A DNA stretch of 61,824 nt from Cytophagaceae bacterium (lineage in GTDB: Bacteria; Bacteroidota; Bacteroidia; Cytophagales; UBA9547): NCBI GenBank assembly GCA_027488865.1, contig JAIYAU010000059.1:1-61824 (forward strand), read 5' to 3'. Numbering within the stretch: position 1 is the stretch's first letter; each line of letters opens with the position of its first letter. The translations under genes were made by a program, and so were the position numbers. Below, in pieces: positions 41,262-50,686 of this stretch. The notes under the pieces were generated by a model. It did not search any database. It saw only the letters and a list, made by a program, of their open reading frames with translations, and had not been told where the DNA came from.

Positions 41262-43085
41262 TTACTTAACACCTTGTAATGAAATTAATTTATTATAACT
41301 ACCATTTAAGTTCACTAACTCTTGGTGTGTGCCTCTTTCTACAATTTCTCCTTTATGCAACACAACAATTAAATCAGCACTTTGAATAGTAGAAAGCCTA
41401 TGGGCTATCACAACAGAAGTCCTATTTTTCATTAAATTATTCAAAGCATCTTGAACCAGTTTTTCCGATTCCGAGTCTAAAGCAGAGGTGGCTTCATCTA
41501 AAATAAGGATTGGAGGATTTTTAAGAATAGCACGTGCAATACTTATTCTTTGCTGTTGCCCACCAGAGAGTTTTGACCCTTGTTCCCCTATATTTGTTTG
41601 ATAACCTTCTGAAGTTTGCATTATAAACTCATGTGCATTCGCTATTTTAGCAGCTGCAATTACCTCCTCTTCTGTTGCTCCAGGTTTTCCAAAGGCAATA
41701 TTATTAAAAATGGTATCATTAAAAAGAATAGCCTTTTGGGTTACTATTCCCATTAATGATCTAATAGATTCTTGAGTAAAATTTTTAATGTTTACTCCAT
41801 CAATTTTCACCTCTCCTCTAAGTGTGTCATAAAACCGTGGAATTAAATCTGCTAAGGTTGATTTCCCCCCGCCTGAGCCACCAACTAATGCTAATGTTTT
41901 ACCTTTTGGAATTACCAAATTCAATTTATTAAAAACACACTTTTCACCATAATAAAATTCAACATTCTCGAATTCTATTTGCTTAGAAAAATCATTGATC
42001 ACCAAAGCATCAGCTTTATCTTGAATTTCTGATTTTGTGTCTAAAACTTCAAAGATTCGCTCTCCAGAAACTAAACCCTTTTGGATGTTGGAAATTGCAG
42101 AAGAAAAGCTTTTGGCTGGTGATAAAATTTGTGAAAAAGTGATTAAATAAGTTATAAATTCACTAGCTTTTAATTCTCCTGAATTACTCAAGACCATTTG
42201 CCCTCCTATCCAAAGTATTGAAGCAACCACCAAAATTCCTAAAAACTCTGATAAAGGAGATGATAGCTCATAGGTGTATAAAAATCTTTTATACTTGCTC
42301 GTTCCAAACTTATTTTCAGCTCTGAATTTCTCTTGAACGAACTTTCTGGCATTGAATGCTAAAATAATTCTCATACCTGAAATCGTTTCATCCAGTATGG
42401 ATACAATTCTTCCATGAGATTTACTTATTTCCCCAGAGTCAGACCTTAATCTTTTTGATATTTGGCTTATAATAAGGCCAGATATTGGAAAAATAATTAG
42501 AGAGTAAAATGTTAGGGTGGGAGAACTCACAAATAAAAATATAAAATATGCTACTATTGTAATAGGATCTCTTAATATGTTCTGTATACTATTAACAATG
42601 CAGCTCTCAACATTACTAACGTCATTGGTAAACCTTGACAAAATATCACCTTTCTTATGATCAAAGAAATACCCCAAATGGATAACTGTTAACTTTTGAA
42701 ACATTTCATTCCTTAATCTCAGAATAACAGCACCTTTTAATTTTATTAGAATGATTTGGGACAAATATTTGAAAAGATTTGAAAGCAAATTTGATATTAC
42801 CACAACGGTACAAACCATCTGCAATGCTTCTGTTTTGCCTTTTGCAACGATATTTGTAAAATAATAAGTAAATAATTCCTTAACATAATACACATCTACC
42901 CTAAATGCAGGCTCAGAAAGGATCACCTGTTGCGGAACCTTATCAAAGATTATATCCAACAAAGGTATTACCAAGGTTATGGTAAACATTCCGAAAAAAA
43001 TTGATAATAATGAAAGAATAAAAAATGGTACCATGTACCCTATTAAAGGTGAAGCAAAAGTTAGAAGTCTAAAATATGTTTTCAA
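41262..43085 (-). CDS. MsbA-type ABC exporter
   Basis: 607 aa half-transporter: six-helix transmembrane domain (~15-330) followed by an ATPase domain. Walker A GGSGGGKST (~395-403), LSGGQQQRISIARAIL signature (~504), Walker B ILILDEATSALD (~522) and the switch His in VVIAHRLSTIQSADL. Homodimeric flippases of this type move lipid-linked glycans or lipid A-core. The position inside the glycan island points to export of the island's product. Own promoter on the reverse strand is shared with a forward GT gene start. Confidence 0.92.
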   Translation of the reverse strand: MKTYFRLLTFASPLIGYMVPFFILSLLSIFFGMFTITLVIPLLDIIFDKVPQQVILSEPAFRVDVYYVKELFTYYFTNIVAKGKTEALQMVCTVVVISNLLSNLFKYLSQIILIKLKGAVILRLRNEMFQKLTVIHLGYFFDHKKGDILSRFTNDVSNVESCIVNSIQNILRDPITIVAYFIFLFVSSPTLTFYSLIIFPISGLIISQISKRLRSDSGEISKSHGRIVSILDETISGMRIILAFNARKFVQEKFRAENKFGTSKYKRFLYTYELSSPLSEFLGILVVASILWIGGQMVLSNSGELKASEFITYLITFSQILSPAKSFSSAISNIQKGLVSGERIFEVLDTKSEIQDKADALVINDFSKQIEFENVEFYYGEKCVFNKLNLVIPKGKTLALVGGSGGGKSTLADLIPRFYDTLRGEVKIDGVNIKNFTQESIRSLMGIVTQKAILFNDTIFNNIAFGKPGATEEEVIAAAKIANAHEFIMQTSEGYQTNIGEQGSKLSGGQQQRISIARAILKNPPILILDEATSALDSESEKLVQDALNNLMKNRTSVVIAHRLSTIQSADLIVVLHKGEIVERGTHQELVNLNGSYNKLISLQGVK

Positions 43086-43105
43086 AATAACTATTAATTA
43101 TTTCA

Positions 43106-43113
43106 CAAAAGTA
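43106..43113 (-). promoter_or_regulatory. Candidate -7 box for the ABC exporter gene
   Basis: TACTTTTG on the reverse strand, exact TAnnTTTG, 21 bp before the ABC exporter ATG, giving a leader of ~15 nt or less. No strong -33. Confidence 0.4.
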
Positions 43114-43204
43114 AATAAAAATATCACTAAATAAATTTCAGAGCCAAGCAAAACTGGTTTTATAAGATAAATTGATTTATTATTGAATCATAATCTGACA
43201 ATTT

Positions 43205-44062
43205 ATGATTTCGTTTATAATCTGTTCAAAAAATAATGAACAGCTAGAAGCCTTAAACCACAACCTTTTTCAGTTGGTAACAATACCATATGAAGTTTTG
43301 AGCTACGATAACCAAGACAATAAAGGGATTTGTGAAGTCTATAACAGCTTAGCAACAAAATCAAAATTTGAGGTTTTATGCTTCCTCCATGAGGACGTTA
43401 GGTTTTATAAGAATAATTTTACTAAGTCCATTCTTCAAAAGCTATTAAAACCCGAAACAGGAATTATTGGCTTTGCTGGTGGCAGATTTAAGACAAAGGC
43501 TCCTTCAAGCTGGTTTATAGACAACTACTGCAGAAAAAACTTTTATCAATTAAAGAAAGATGGTGATTTAATGCTCGAATACGAAAATCCAAATAACGAG
43601 ACGTTCTCCCAAGTGGTAACGCTTGATGGATTTTGCTTGTTTATGAATAAGAAGGTTTGGCAGGAAAATAAATTCGACGACACCTCTTTCAGTGGATTCC
43701 ACTTTTATGATTTGGATATCACTACACAAGTAAACAGCTCATATAAGAACTACGTCTGCAACAATGTTGAGATTGCTCATCTCTCCATGGGTAATTTTGA
43801 TAAAAACTGGGCACAAAACTGCTTAATTTATACTGAGAAATGGAGCAAAACCTTGCCCTTGGCTATCGATGATATTGCATTACAAAAGAAAAATAGGCTC
43901 GAAGTTTACTACCATTACCAATTCATAAAAAAACTAATCTCGCTTGATTACAACAAAAAAGAAGTAATACAACAAATAAAAGTTTTTTTAAAAATTCATT
44001 TGAAGCCTATCCTTGCTCTCAAATTATACGCTAAGTTCTTACTATACCGATTGATTCCTTAA
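43205..44062 (+). CDS. Glycosyltransferase-like protein (GT2-type, forward strand)
   Basis: 285 aa. N-terminal FIICSKNNEQLEALN and a D-x-D-like VLCFLHEDVRFY, then VTLDGFCLFMNKKVW and GFHFYDLDITTQV resemble the GT-A donor and acceptor sites of the Glyco_tranf_2_5-type family. No membrane segment. It is the only island gene on the forward strand, divergent from the ABC exporter. It converges with the next gene and its stop lies inside it, a 32-bp tail-to-tail overlap. Donor and acceptor unknown. Confidence 0.72.
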   Translation: MISFIICSKNNEQLEALNHNLFQLVTIPYEVLSYDNQDNKGICEVYNSLATKSKFEVLCFLHEDVRFYKNNFTKSILQKLLKPETGIIGFAGGRFKTKAPSSWFIDNYCRKNFYQLKKDGDLMLEYENPNNETFSQVVTLDGFCLFMNKKVWQENKFDDTSFSGFHFYDLDITTQVNSSYKNYVCNNVEIAHLSMGNFDKNWAQNCLIYTEKWSKTLPLAIDDIALQKKNRLEVYYHYQFIKKLISLDYNKKEVIQQIKVFLKIHLKPILALKLYAKFLLYRLIP

Positions 44063-44951
44063 ACGAGTGGAATATATTGCTCCAAACTGACTTATTGCGA
44101 CCCTTCCAGACTCTGCGGTTGTATCTTAAAAATAAAATAAAAAGGCCAATAGAAAAAATATTGCCAACTCTACCTTTAGCGCCATCAATTATTTCATTGA
44201 TGATCCGGCTATCCTTATCATTCAGGTACGGATAATCACGAAATGCCTCTAAACGACTTAAAAGATTAGTGTTTTTTCCAATTTGAGATTTGATTTTCGA
44301 CTCAATGGCCTCCTTTACAGTAACTGCAGTCTGATGTCTTCTAAAAATCACTAAGGGCTCTTTTATATATGCAATACTACCAATACACATGGCCATAAAT
44401 GTTAGCCAATGGTCATAATATATACCATTTCCTCTCGATGGGGTTTCAAAAAAATCCAACAATCTCCTGTCAAATAGCATGGCATGCCCAGCAACACAAT
44501 TGAGCATTAAAATATTCAAAACATCATTACCTTCCAAAAAGTGACTTCTTTCTGATACCAAATCATAAAACTTCTTGGCATAAGAATCAGAAATATAAGA
44601 ATCACAATATATCAATGTACTTCCCCCGATATTATTAACCAACATTTCTATCTTAGTTGGCAGCCAAATATCATCTTGGTCAGAAGGAGCTATATAACAA
44701 CCTGAAGCCAAGCTTAAGCCATAATAAAAATTCCAGTTAACGCCTTTGTTTTCAGAATTTAAGTAAAGCTTGATTTTACCTAATCTCGAATATTCCTCTA
44801 AAATCGCAACCGTATTGTCACTTGAGCAATCGTCTATAACGATAACCTCAATGTTAGCATAAGTTTGACTTAAAATGGAATCCAATTGCTCCGAGATATA
44901 TGGGGCGCCATTGTAAGCACATAAGACCACCGAAACCAACTTTTCCACCAA
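44031..44951 (-). CDS. Family 2 glycosyltransferase (inverting, GT-A)
   Basis: 306 aa. Starts LVSVVLCAYNGAPYISEQLDSIL, has VIVIDDCSSDNTVAIL, and the nucleotide-diphosphate and metal site APSDQDDIWLP (DxD-like QDD). The WLTF and RRHQTAV regions follow the rhamnosyltransferase-type C-terminal block. Probably adds rhamnose or a similar sugar to a cytoplasmic lipid-linked acceptor. No ATG is available; TTG or the GTG at 44948 must serve. It follows the GT4 gene with 2 bp between the stop of that gene and its start. Confidence 0.82.
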   Translation of the reverse strand: MVEKLVSVVLCAYNGAPYISEQLDSILSQTYANIEVIVIDDCSSDNTVAILEEYSRLGKIKLYLNSENKGVNWNFYYGLSLASGCYIAPSDQDDIWLPTKIEMLVNNIGGSTLIYCDSYISDSYAKKFYDLVSERSHFLEGNDVLNILMLNCVAGHAMLFDRRLLDFFETPSRGNGIYYDHWLTFMAMCIGSIAYIKEPLVIFRRHQTAVTVKEAIESKIKSQIGKNTNLLSRLEAFRDYPYLNDKDSRIINEIIDGAKGRVGNIFSIGLFILFLRYNRRVWKGRNKSVWSNIFHSFKESIGIVRT

Positions 44952-44953
44952 AA

Positions 44954-46138
44954 TTATTTAAAAACAGCATAAAATTGTGACATAACCTTAGATTGTTCAA
45001 AGTCCACTAGCCGCTCTTTAGCTTTCACAACATAAGAATTTGACAAATCAGGATTGAGAAGCATTTTCTCGATCTCTTCAGCTAAACCAATCTCATCACC
45101 AATCTTTACAAGTTCTCCAGCTTGCCCACCCATCAATATTTCAGAAACCCCAGTAGGGCAATTGGTCGCTACTATTGGTTTGCCCAAAATCATTGCTTCT
45201 ATAAGTACCGTTGGCAACCCTTCAAACTTAGAGGAATGCACAAACAGACTGCATCTTTTCATCCAGTAATACGGATTATCCTGAAAACCCATAAAATCCA
45301 CCTTGTCAGCTATTCCTAACTCTTGAGCAAGAGCCTCCAAACTTTCCCTATCAGGCCCCTTCCCAATAATTACCAATCTTTCTTCTGTTTTAGCATTTCT
45401 TTTTACTATTGCAAACGCTTTCAGCAATGTTTTGAAATCCTTTTGGCTTTCATCTAACCGCCCAGCAGCCAAAATATACTTAACATTCTGAATTGATTTA
45501 ATGAAATCATTCGGTTTCTGGTCTCCCAGAATTCTAATGAAATCAAAATCAAATGAGTTATATATCCGAACCACCTTTTCCTCGAGCGAAGGAAAAAATT
45601 GATAAAATTGTTGTCTCATTTCATCAGAAATAACCACAATCGTAGAATAATTCTCAAGTACTTTTAAAAGCCTTTTATTCGTTTTAGGGTCATTACATTC
45701 TTTTACACTAAGCCGCATGTGAGCATATTTGATAAAGTTCTTATTTTCGAATACAGAACTGTACCTTCCCAAAGTACCATCCCAATCAACAATGTAATCC
45801 ATTTCTTTGGCCATATTTCGCAATCGTTGTTTTACACAATTGCGCCTTATAGGCATTAGTACTATTTCATCGATTACCTTTTCAATGGATGTAATGTTCC
45901 CTTTTTGCCGTTTAATTTTAAATACATTTAAGTAAAATGACTCTATTAAATGGATAAAATGTATGCCAACTGGTAATTGTGATTTTAAAATCTCCAATTG
46001 CCCTAAATCATAACTAACTACAAAATATACTTCGTAACGGCTTTTGTCAATGTTTTTCATTAACTCCATTAGCACCTTTTCTGTACCTCCAGAGAGGAAG
46101 GTCTCTATGTGGAATAATATTTTGATTCGTTTTTTCAA
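44954..46138 (-). CDS. Family 4 glycosyltransferase
   Basis: 394 aa, GT-B. N-terminal KILFHIETFLSGGTEKVLMEL, the donor site start ILAAGRLDESQKDFKTLLKAF (G-x-L and K), VIIGKGPDRESLEAL, and FVHSSKFEGLPTVLIEAMILGKPIVATNCPTGV with the E-x7-E of retaining GT4 enzymes. Start is a TTG (MKKRIKIL), 9 bp after the methyltransferase gene stop. Probable sugar addition in the cytoplasm. One of two GT4 genes in the window; the other is outside the island at 14552. Confidence 0.88.
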   Translation of the reverse strand: MKKRIKILFHIETFLSGGTEKVLMELMKNIDKSRYEVYFVVSYDLGQLEILKSQLPVGIHFIHLIESFYLNVFKIKRQKGNITSIEKVIDEIVLMPIRRNCVKQRLRNMAKEMDYIVDWDGTLGRYSSVFENKNFIKYAHMRLSVKECNDPKTNKRLLKVLENYSTIVVISDEMRQQFYQFFPSLEEKVVRIYNSFDFDFIRILGDQKPNDFIKSIQNVKYILAAGRLDESQKDFKTLLKAFAIVKRNAKTEERLVIIGKGPDRESLEALAQELGIADKVDFMGFQDNPYYWMKRCSLFVHSSKFEGLPTVLIEAMILGKPIVATNCPTGVSEILMGGQAGELVKIGDEIGLAEEIEKMLLNPDLSNSYVVKAKERLVDFEQSKVMSQFYAVFK

Positions 46139-46147
46139 GAAAACAAA

Positions 46148-46927
46148 TTAAAATTTTGCCAAAATTGTGAATTCATCATCCTCATATGTATACAACACCT
46201 GCGCACTAAGGTATTGAAACAATTTAATAAGCAATTCTATGTCGAAAACATGGTGGTGAAGTGCCCTGTTCTCAAAGTTCTTCAAAGCTCTTTCCTTAAA
46301 ACTTTCTCGATCCATTGAATTTCTTTCAAGGGTATAATCATGCTTTTCTAATATCTCTTCAAGATGTGTGAGGTCGTCTTCCTGAATATTTTGGTTGTAA
46401 TCGTCTAATAAATGTTCAAAGGTGGTGGTGGCTCTTTTGTGATCAAAGCAATGCTTTTTGTTAGGAACAATCACTAGAACAAGGCCACCTGATTTCACAA
46501 CACGTTGCCATTCTTTTAATGCCTTTATTGGATTTGCAACATGTTCTAGGCAATTGGAAGAAATTACAAAATCATATGTCCTGTCTTGAATAATACTTAG
46601 ATTGGTTGCATCCAAAATAAATTGTTTGCCATGCCTATTACCATTGAAATTGAATTTTTCATTCAACTCGCCTTCCCAAATGGTGCTATTTGAAAAATTT
46701 GTACCATCAAGTCCAGATAGTATTTTGTAAATAGGAATCTTACCCTTATTAGTAAACAAGTGGCTAGGGCCACCTATTTCCAATCCAGATTTACCAATAA
46801 AAAAGGGCTTTACCTTTCTAAACCCCTTTATTTTATTACCTCTTATTTGCTTAATCTTTCTTTGCAAAAAATACCCAATGCCCTGGTTTGTTATAGTAAT
46901 CAAAAACCGTGTTGCGAAATTTTCCAT
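46148..46927 (-). CDS. SAM-dependent methyltransferase
   Basis: 259 aa, class I fold. Motif I is GLEIGGPSHLF, and post-motif region YDFVISSNCLEHVANPIKALKEWQRVVKSGG plus LVLVIVPNK is the type 11 methyltransferase pattern. The extra C-terminal segment (HHHVFDIELLIKLF) is common in members near glycan clusters. It may methylate a sugar or cap a chain. It is 10 bp after the FkbM gene stop and 9 bp before the GT4 start. Confidence 0.78.
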   Translation of the reverse strand: MENFATRFLITITNQGIGYFLQRKIKQIRGNKIKGFRKVKPFFIGKSGLEIGGPSHLFTNKGKIPIYKILSGLDGTNFSNSTIWEGELNEKFNFNGNRHGKQFILDATNLSIIQDRTYDFVISSNCLEHVANPIKALKEWQRVVKSGGLVLVIVPNKKHCFDHKRATTTFEHLLDDYNQNIQEDDLTHLEEILEKHDYTLERNSMDRESFKERALKNFENRALHHHVFDIELLIKLFQYLSAQVLYTYEDDEFTILAKF

Positions 46928-46936
46928 AAAATAATT

Positions 46937-47731
46937 TTAGTCCCTAAACGCAAATATATTAATAGCCATATCCATCGTTGCTCCAGAAAGTCTCCTTTTC
47001 ACAAAAGGTTGTTCGCTAGTAAAGGATTCTTTAATATGATACCGAAAACCAGCTTTTGTCAAAATTGTCAAAAGTTCATCCATGCTTTGCTGCTTGTCCA
47101 AATAACTATGATATTCTACAAACAAATGTTGGACAAAATGTAAAGAATCGGAGCAATCCCTCAGCACTTGCAATTCCGCACCTTCTATGTCGATTTTTAA
47201 AAAATCAACCGTCTTGTTAAGCAAGTTTTTTAACCTGACAGCCTCTACCTTATACAATTTGGCTCCTGCATCCTGAAAACCGACTTTGCCTCCCATTCCA
47301 GCGTCTGGAATAAACTCCAATGTGCAATCATTATCCCAAACTGCTTTTTTACTCAATGTTACATTTGGCATACCATAGTTGGCCTTGTTCTCATAAAGTA
47401 TGTCAAAAATATCACTCTCTGGTTCAAATGCCTCAATTTTTGCTTTTGGATATAGTAAGGAAAAAAACAAAACACTTAAACCCATATTTGCACCACAATC
47501 TATAATATAGGGAATTTCACTCATGCAATTAAAATTATAAATGCCTTTTATAAATATCTCTTCATAGGTATCTACAAATGCACTGGCATGATGAAATGTA
47601 AACTTTTCTCCATACAAGTTTACACCTTTTACTTTGTTCCTTTTTATAGGCTTAATATCAAAGAGATAGCTTAATGCCTTATTCCCTAGAACATCCCTTT
47701 GGAAAAACTTTTCTTTTAAACTCCGTTGCAT
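46937..47731 (-). CDS. FkbM-family methyltransferase
   Basis: 264 aa. PYIIDCGANMGLSVLFFSLLYP is the FkbM SAM-binding glycine-rich motif, followed by IEAFEPE and the characteristic VDFLKIDIEGAELQVLR. FkbM enzymes O-methylate sugars or polyketides and are common in glycan gene sets. No signal peptide. The start overlaps the preceding GT stop by one base (TAATG), so translation is coupled. Together with the neighbouring methyltransferase it would decorate the exported glycan. Confidence 0.85.
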   Translation of the reverse strand: MQRSLKEKFFQRDVLGNKALSYLFDIKPIKRNKVKGVNLYGEKFTFHHASAFVDTYEEIFIKGIYNFNCMSEIPYIIDCGANMGLSVLFFSLLYPKAKIEAFEPESDIFDILYENKANYGMPNVTLSKKAVWDNDCTLEFIPDAGMGGKVGFQDAGAKLYKVEAVRLKNLLNKTVDFLKIDIEGAELQVLRDCSDSLHFVQHLFVEYHSYLDKQQSMDELLTILTKAGFRYHIKESFTSEQPFVKRRLSGATMDMAINIFAFRD

Positions 47732-49155
47732 TATTCATTTAGTTTGTAAAAAACATTCTCCCCTATTTGATATTTGATTTTTGTACTAGTAACAAGGTTG
47801 ATTGAATCATTCAAGTATTTTTGTTTGATGTACAAATAGTCAAATCCAGCCCGTTTCTTCAAAATATCAGAGTATTTGATAACATTAATGCCTCTCCTAC
47901 CTAATCGTCCAGCTAATTCAAAATCGTAATAATTATCATTAAAAATCAAAAACAAGTCATTTCTGGATGAAAATGTATTGGTGAACTTCTCCAGCCTTAC
48001 TTCGTCCCAATGATTGATATATTTAATATAGTTGAGCTGTAAATGCACATATTTATTTGAAAACTGAAGCGCAATTATAATCAATAGGTAGTGTAGTTTA
48101 ATATGACTTAGGATATAAGAAGAAATGAATAGGAATGGAATTGAAATAGGAAAAGAATAGTATGTTTGATAGGATTGAATCCTACCAGCATATAGCATAA
48201 ATAAAACATGGGTACCAGCCCATCCTAACAAGGCAAAAATCACTTTGTGTCTCAAAAAAAACTCCCTTGATAAGCTTACATTTTTTATTCGAAACAAAAT
48301 CCACAGTATTGAAAAAATACCACCAATATTTGCCCCATACACCAGTAAGTTAAATGTAGTTCTTTTGATCAAATCAAAATCAAATTCCTTGACCACTTGA
48401 TGTATTGTTCTTGCCCAATGGTGAGTTAGCGAGTAATCAGTGCCATATACGTAATGTTCAAATTGCATTGTATGCACAATCCATAATTTCAGAAAAATAA
48501 AAGGAAGAGTGGCGTAAATGAATAATTCTGCTATTGTTTGTTTCTGATACTTTTTTGCTAGCAAAATCATAGGAACAACTACAAGGTATCCTGTAGGTTT
48601 TATTAAAGTGGATACCGTCAATAGAAGTGCAACTACCATCAGCCTCACATAATAATTGTTACTCTTTAGAAAGTAGTAAAATGCAAATAATGAGATTGTG
48701 GAACAAAACATTTCAGGCATAATCGCTACCGAAAGTATTCCCACCAAAGAATGTGTACTAAACAACAATGCCGCTATAAAACCTGCATTTGGCAAGGTAG
48801 GAAATAATGAACTAGCAATTTGAAAACATAAAAAAGCCCCCAATAACGTAATCAGTAAGTTTAATAACCGAGGAATAAAAACGGTTTCACCAAAAACTTT
48901 CATGAATATAGCTGATATGGCCGATTGTAATGGAAATTCTCCAGGGTAGTATCCATCAGCGAGATTTTCCCTCAAGTCATACCTAGGTTTTAAAATATCA
49001 AAATTCTCCTCGACAAAATTTCTTGCCACACCGTAGGTCTGGGCATTTCTCCAACCATCAGCACCAATAAATGGCATATTTAAAAAAATACATTGGCCTA
49101 AAAACATCAACACAAAAACTGCTAGCGAAATTTTTACAAACAATGCCTGATTCAT
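47731..49155 (-). CDS. Polytopic GT39/PMT-like membrane glycosyltransferase
   Basis: 474 aa from the ATG at 49155, which overlaps the preceding stop as ATGA and therefore fixes the start (MNQALFVKISLAVF). About 11 transmembrane helices. The first loop carries FIGADGWRNAQTYGVARNF, the Asp position expected for a GT-C enzyme, and TLPNAGFIAALLFSTHSLVG. This resembles dolichyl- or undecaprenyl-phosphate-mannose type transferases (GT39/GT83). It would use a polyprenyl-linked donor at the periplasmic face. It is coupled to both neighbouring genes. Confidence 0.75.
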   Translation of the reverse strand: MNQALFVKISLAVFVLMFLGQCIFLNMPFIGADGWRNAQTYGVARNFVEENFDILKPRYDLRENLADGYYPGEFPLQSAISAIFMKVFGETVFIPRLLNLLITLLGAFLCFQIASSLFPTLPNAGFIAALLFSTHSLVGILSVAIMPEMFCSTISLFAFYYFLKSNNYYVRLMVVALLLTVSTLIKPTGYLVVVPMILLAKKYQKQTIAELFIYATLPFIFLKLWIVHTMQFEHYVYGTDYSLTHHWARTIHQVVKEFDFDLIKRTTFNLLVYGANIGGIFSILWILFRIKNVSLSREFFLRHKVIFALLGWAGTHVLFMLYAGRIQSYQTYYSFPISIPFLFISSYILSHIKLHYLLIIIALQFSNKYVHLQLNYIKYINHWDEVRLEKFTNTFSSRNDLFLIFNDNYYDFELAGRLGRRGINVIKYSDILKKRAGFDYLYIKQKYLNDSINLVTSTKIKYQIGENVFYKLNE

Positions 49156-50684
49156 AAATATTTTGAAATTCCATTTGCACATGAGATCAATTTATTAGAA
49201 ATGCAATTTTCAAGTATTTCATCGTTCTTTGTCAAACTATTCCTAGTTGATTCTGGATGAAATAAATGGTACGCCACGCCACCCAAAACTAAATTTTTCC
49301 TCTTGAAGCCCGCATTTAAAAACCTAACCACAAACTCACTATCTTCTCTACCCCATCCTTCAAAGTCTTCATTAAAACCATTAACTTTTATAACATCCTC
49401 TTTCCAAAATGCCATACTGCAGCCTTTAACCGAAGTAATGGTGTTTTTGTGAAAAGAAAAAACCTTAGCCAACCACTTGTTGCTAATACTATTAAATCTA
49501 TTTTTTATTCCAGATGAAAAAAAATTAACAACAATTTTCTTTGAAATCAACGATTGTTTACTCCTTGATTCCGATAATAAAACACGTTTGCCTTGATAGT
49601 AAGTACCTTTGTGGGCTAAACTTTTCTGAATCATTACAAAATCTTGGTGCAGTACCATATCACCATCGATCATAAGAATATATGGGCTTGAAGAAGCAAG
49701 TATACCCCTATTTCGTATTCCTGACAACCTAAACCCCACATCCTCATGCCAAACATGAATTAAAGGTACTGGAAATATACCTTGATATTTTTCAATCATC
49801 AATTTTGTTTCCACTCCTGAGCCGTCATCGGCCACAATTACCTCATCTGGCAATACGGTTTGGTTAATCACACTCAATAAGACCAACTCAAGTGCATCTG
49901 GTCTATTGTAAGTGGTAATGAGTAGCGAAACCTTCAGGCTATTATTTTCCTCATAAAGCTTCAAGTATTTGTAAAAGGCTCCATTCCCATTACAAGCACT
50001 TATTAAAAATCCTTCATATCCATAAAGAAGGCCTCTTTCAAGGATAAAATCTCTGAAAAAAGTAAAAAGCCCTTTATATATTGCTTTTATTGGACTTGAT
50101 GACTTCCTCCTAAAGTATTGTTGGGCATACAACGTGGAATATTGGTTCAATTTGTCGAGCAGAGACCTCACAGAGTCGAAAGGGTAGTGATTCAGTTTAC
50201 CAACAATCTTTTTTGTTGTCGTATCTGGCTGAGAAATTATATTCTCGTGAACCTCAGCATCGTTAAAAGAGGTATGCTTCTTGTTGTAAATACGGTTTTG
50301 CCAATCGTTATTCCAACCGCAGCCTTTAATCAATTTTTGCTTGTAATGATTATCTCGCTCAATGGAGTAAACATAATTCGACCGAGAAAAATCTATAGAC
50401 TTTATATTATCAATCAATAAATCAGTTGCGATCTCGTCACTATCAATAATAAAAACCCAATCGTGACTGGCATAGCTTGCAGCCAAGTTCTTCATTTTCC
50501 CAAATCCCAAAAAATCACTATTATAAATTTTTACATTTGGAAAACCGTTAGCTATCTCTACTGTTCCATCGGTCGACTGGTTGTTCAAAACAACGACTTC
50601 AGAAAAAACCGAAAGTGATTTTAAGCATTCTGCCAAATACCTTTCTCCGTTCTTCACCAATATGACGGCTGATGCTTGAATCAT
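49152..50684 (-). CDS. Two-domain fusion glycosyltransferase (WaaE-like plus galactosyltransferase-like)
   Basis: 510 aa. N-terminal half (1-~240) reads SAVILVKNGERYLAECLKSL, VVVLNNQSTDGT and FIIDSDEIAT (DxD), followed by KLNHYPFDSVRSLLDKLNQYS and LLYGYEGFLISACNGNGAF, the pattern of WaaE/KdtX-type LPS core glucosyltransferases. The C-terminal half (~250-510) restarts with SLLITTYNRPDALELVLLSV, VIVADDGSG, MLIDGDMV-like ILMIDGDMVLHQDF and NGFNEDFEGWGREDSEF, typical of GT7-like galactosyltransferase C-terminal domains. Two complete GT-A modules in one polypeptide suggest sequential addition. It overlaps the next gene by the ATGA context. Start at ATG 50684 or GTG 50687. Confidence 0.82.
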   Translation of the reverse strand: MIQASAVILVKNGERYLAECLKSLSVFSEVVVLNNQSTDGTVEIANGFPNVKIYNSDFLGFGKMKNLAASYASHDWVFIIDSDEIATDLLIDNIKSIDFSRSNYVYSIERDNHYKQKLIKGCGWNNDWQNRIYNKKHTSFNDAEVHENIISQPDTTTKKIVGKLNHYPFDSVRSLLDKLNQYSTLYAQQYFRRKSSSPIKAIYKGLFTFFRDFILERGLLYGYEGFLISACNGNGAFYKYLKLYEENNSLKVSLLITTYNRPDALELVLLSVINQTVLPDEVIVADDGSGVETKLMIEKYQGIFPVPLIHVWHEDVGFRLSGIRNRGILASSSPYILMIDGDMVLHQDFVMIQKSLAHKGTYYQGKRVLLSESRSKQSLISKKIVVNFFSSGIKNRFNSISNKWLAKVFSFHKNTITSVKGCSMAFWKEDVIKVNGFNEDFEGWGREDSEFVVRFLNAGFKRKNLVLGGVAYHLFHPESTRNSLTKNDEILENCISNKLISCANGISKYL

Positions 50685-50686
50685 CA

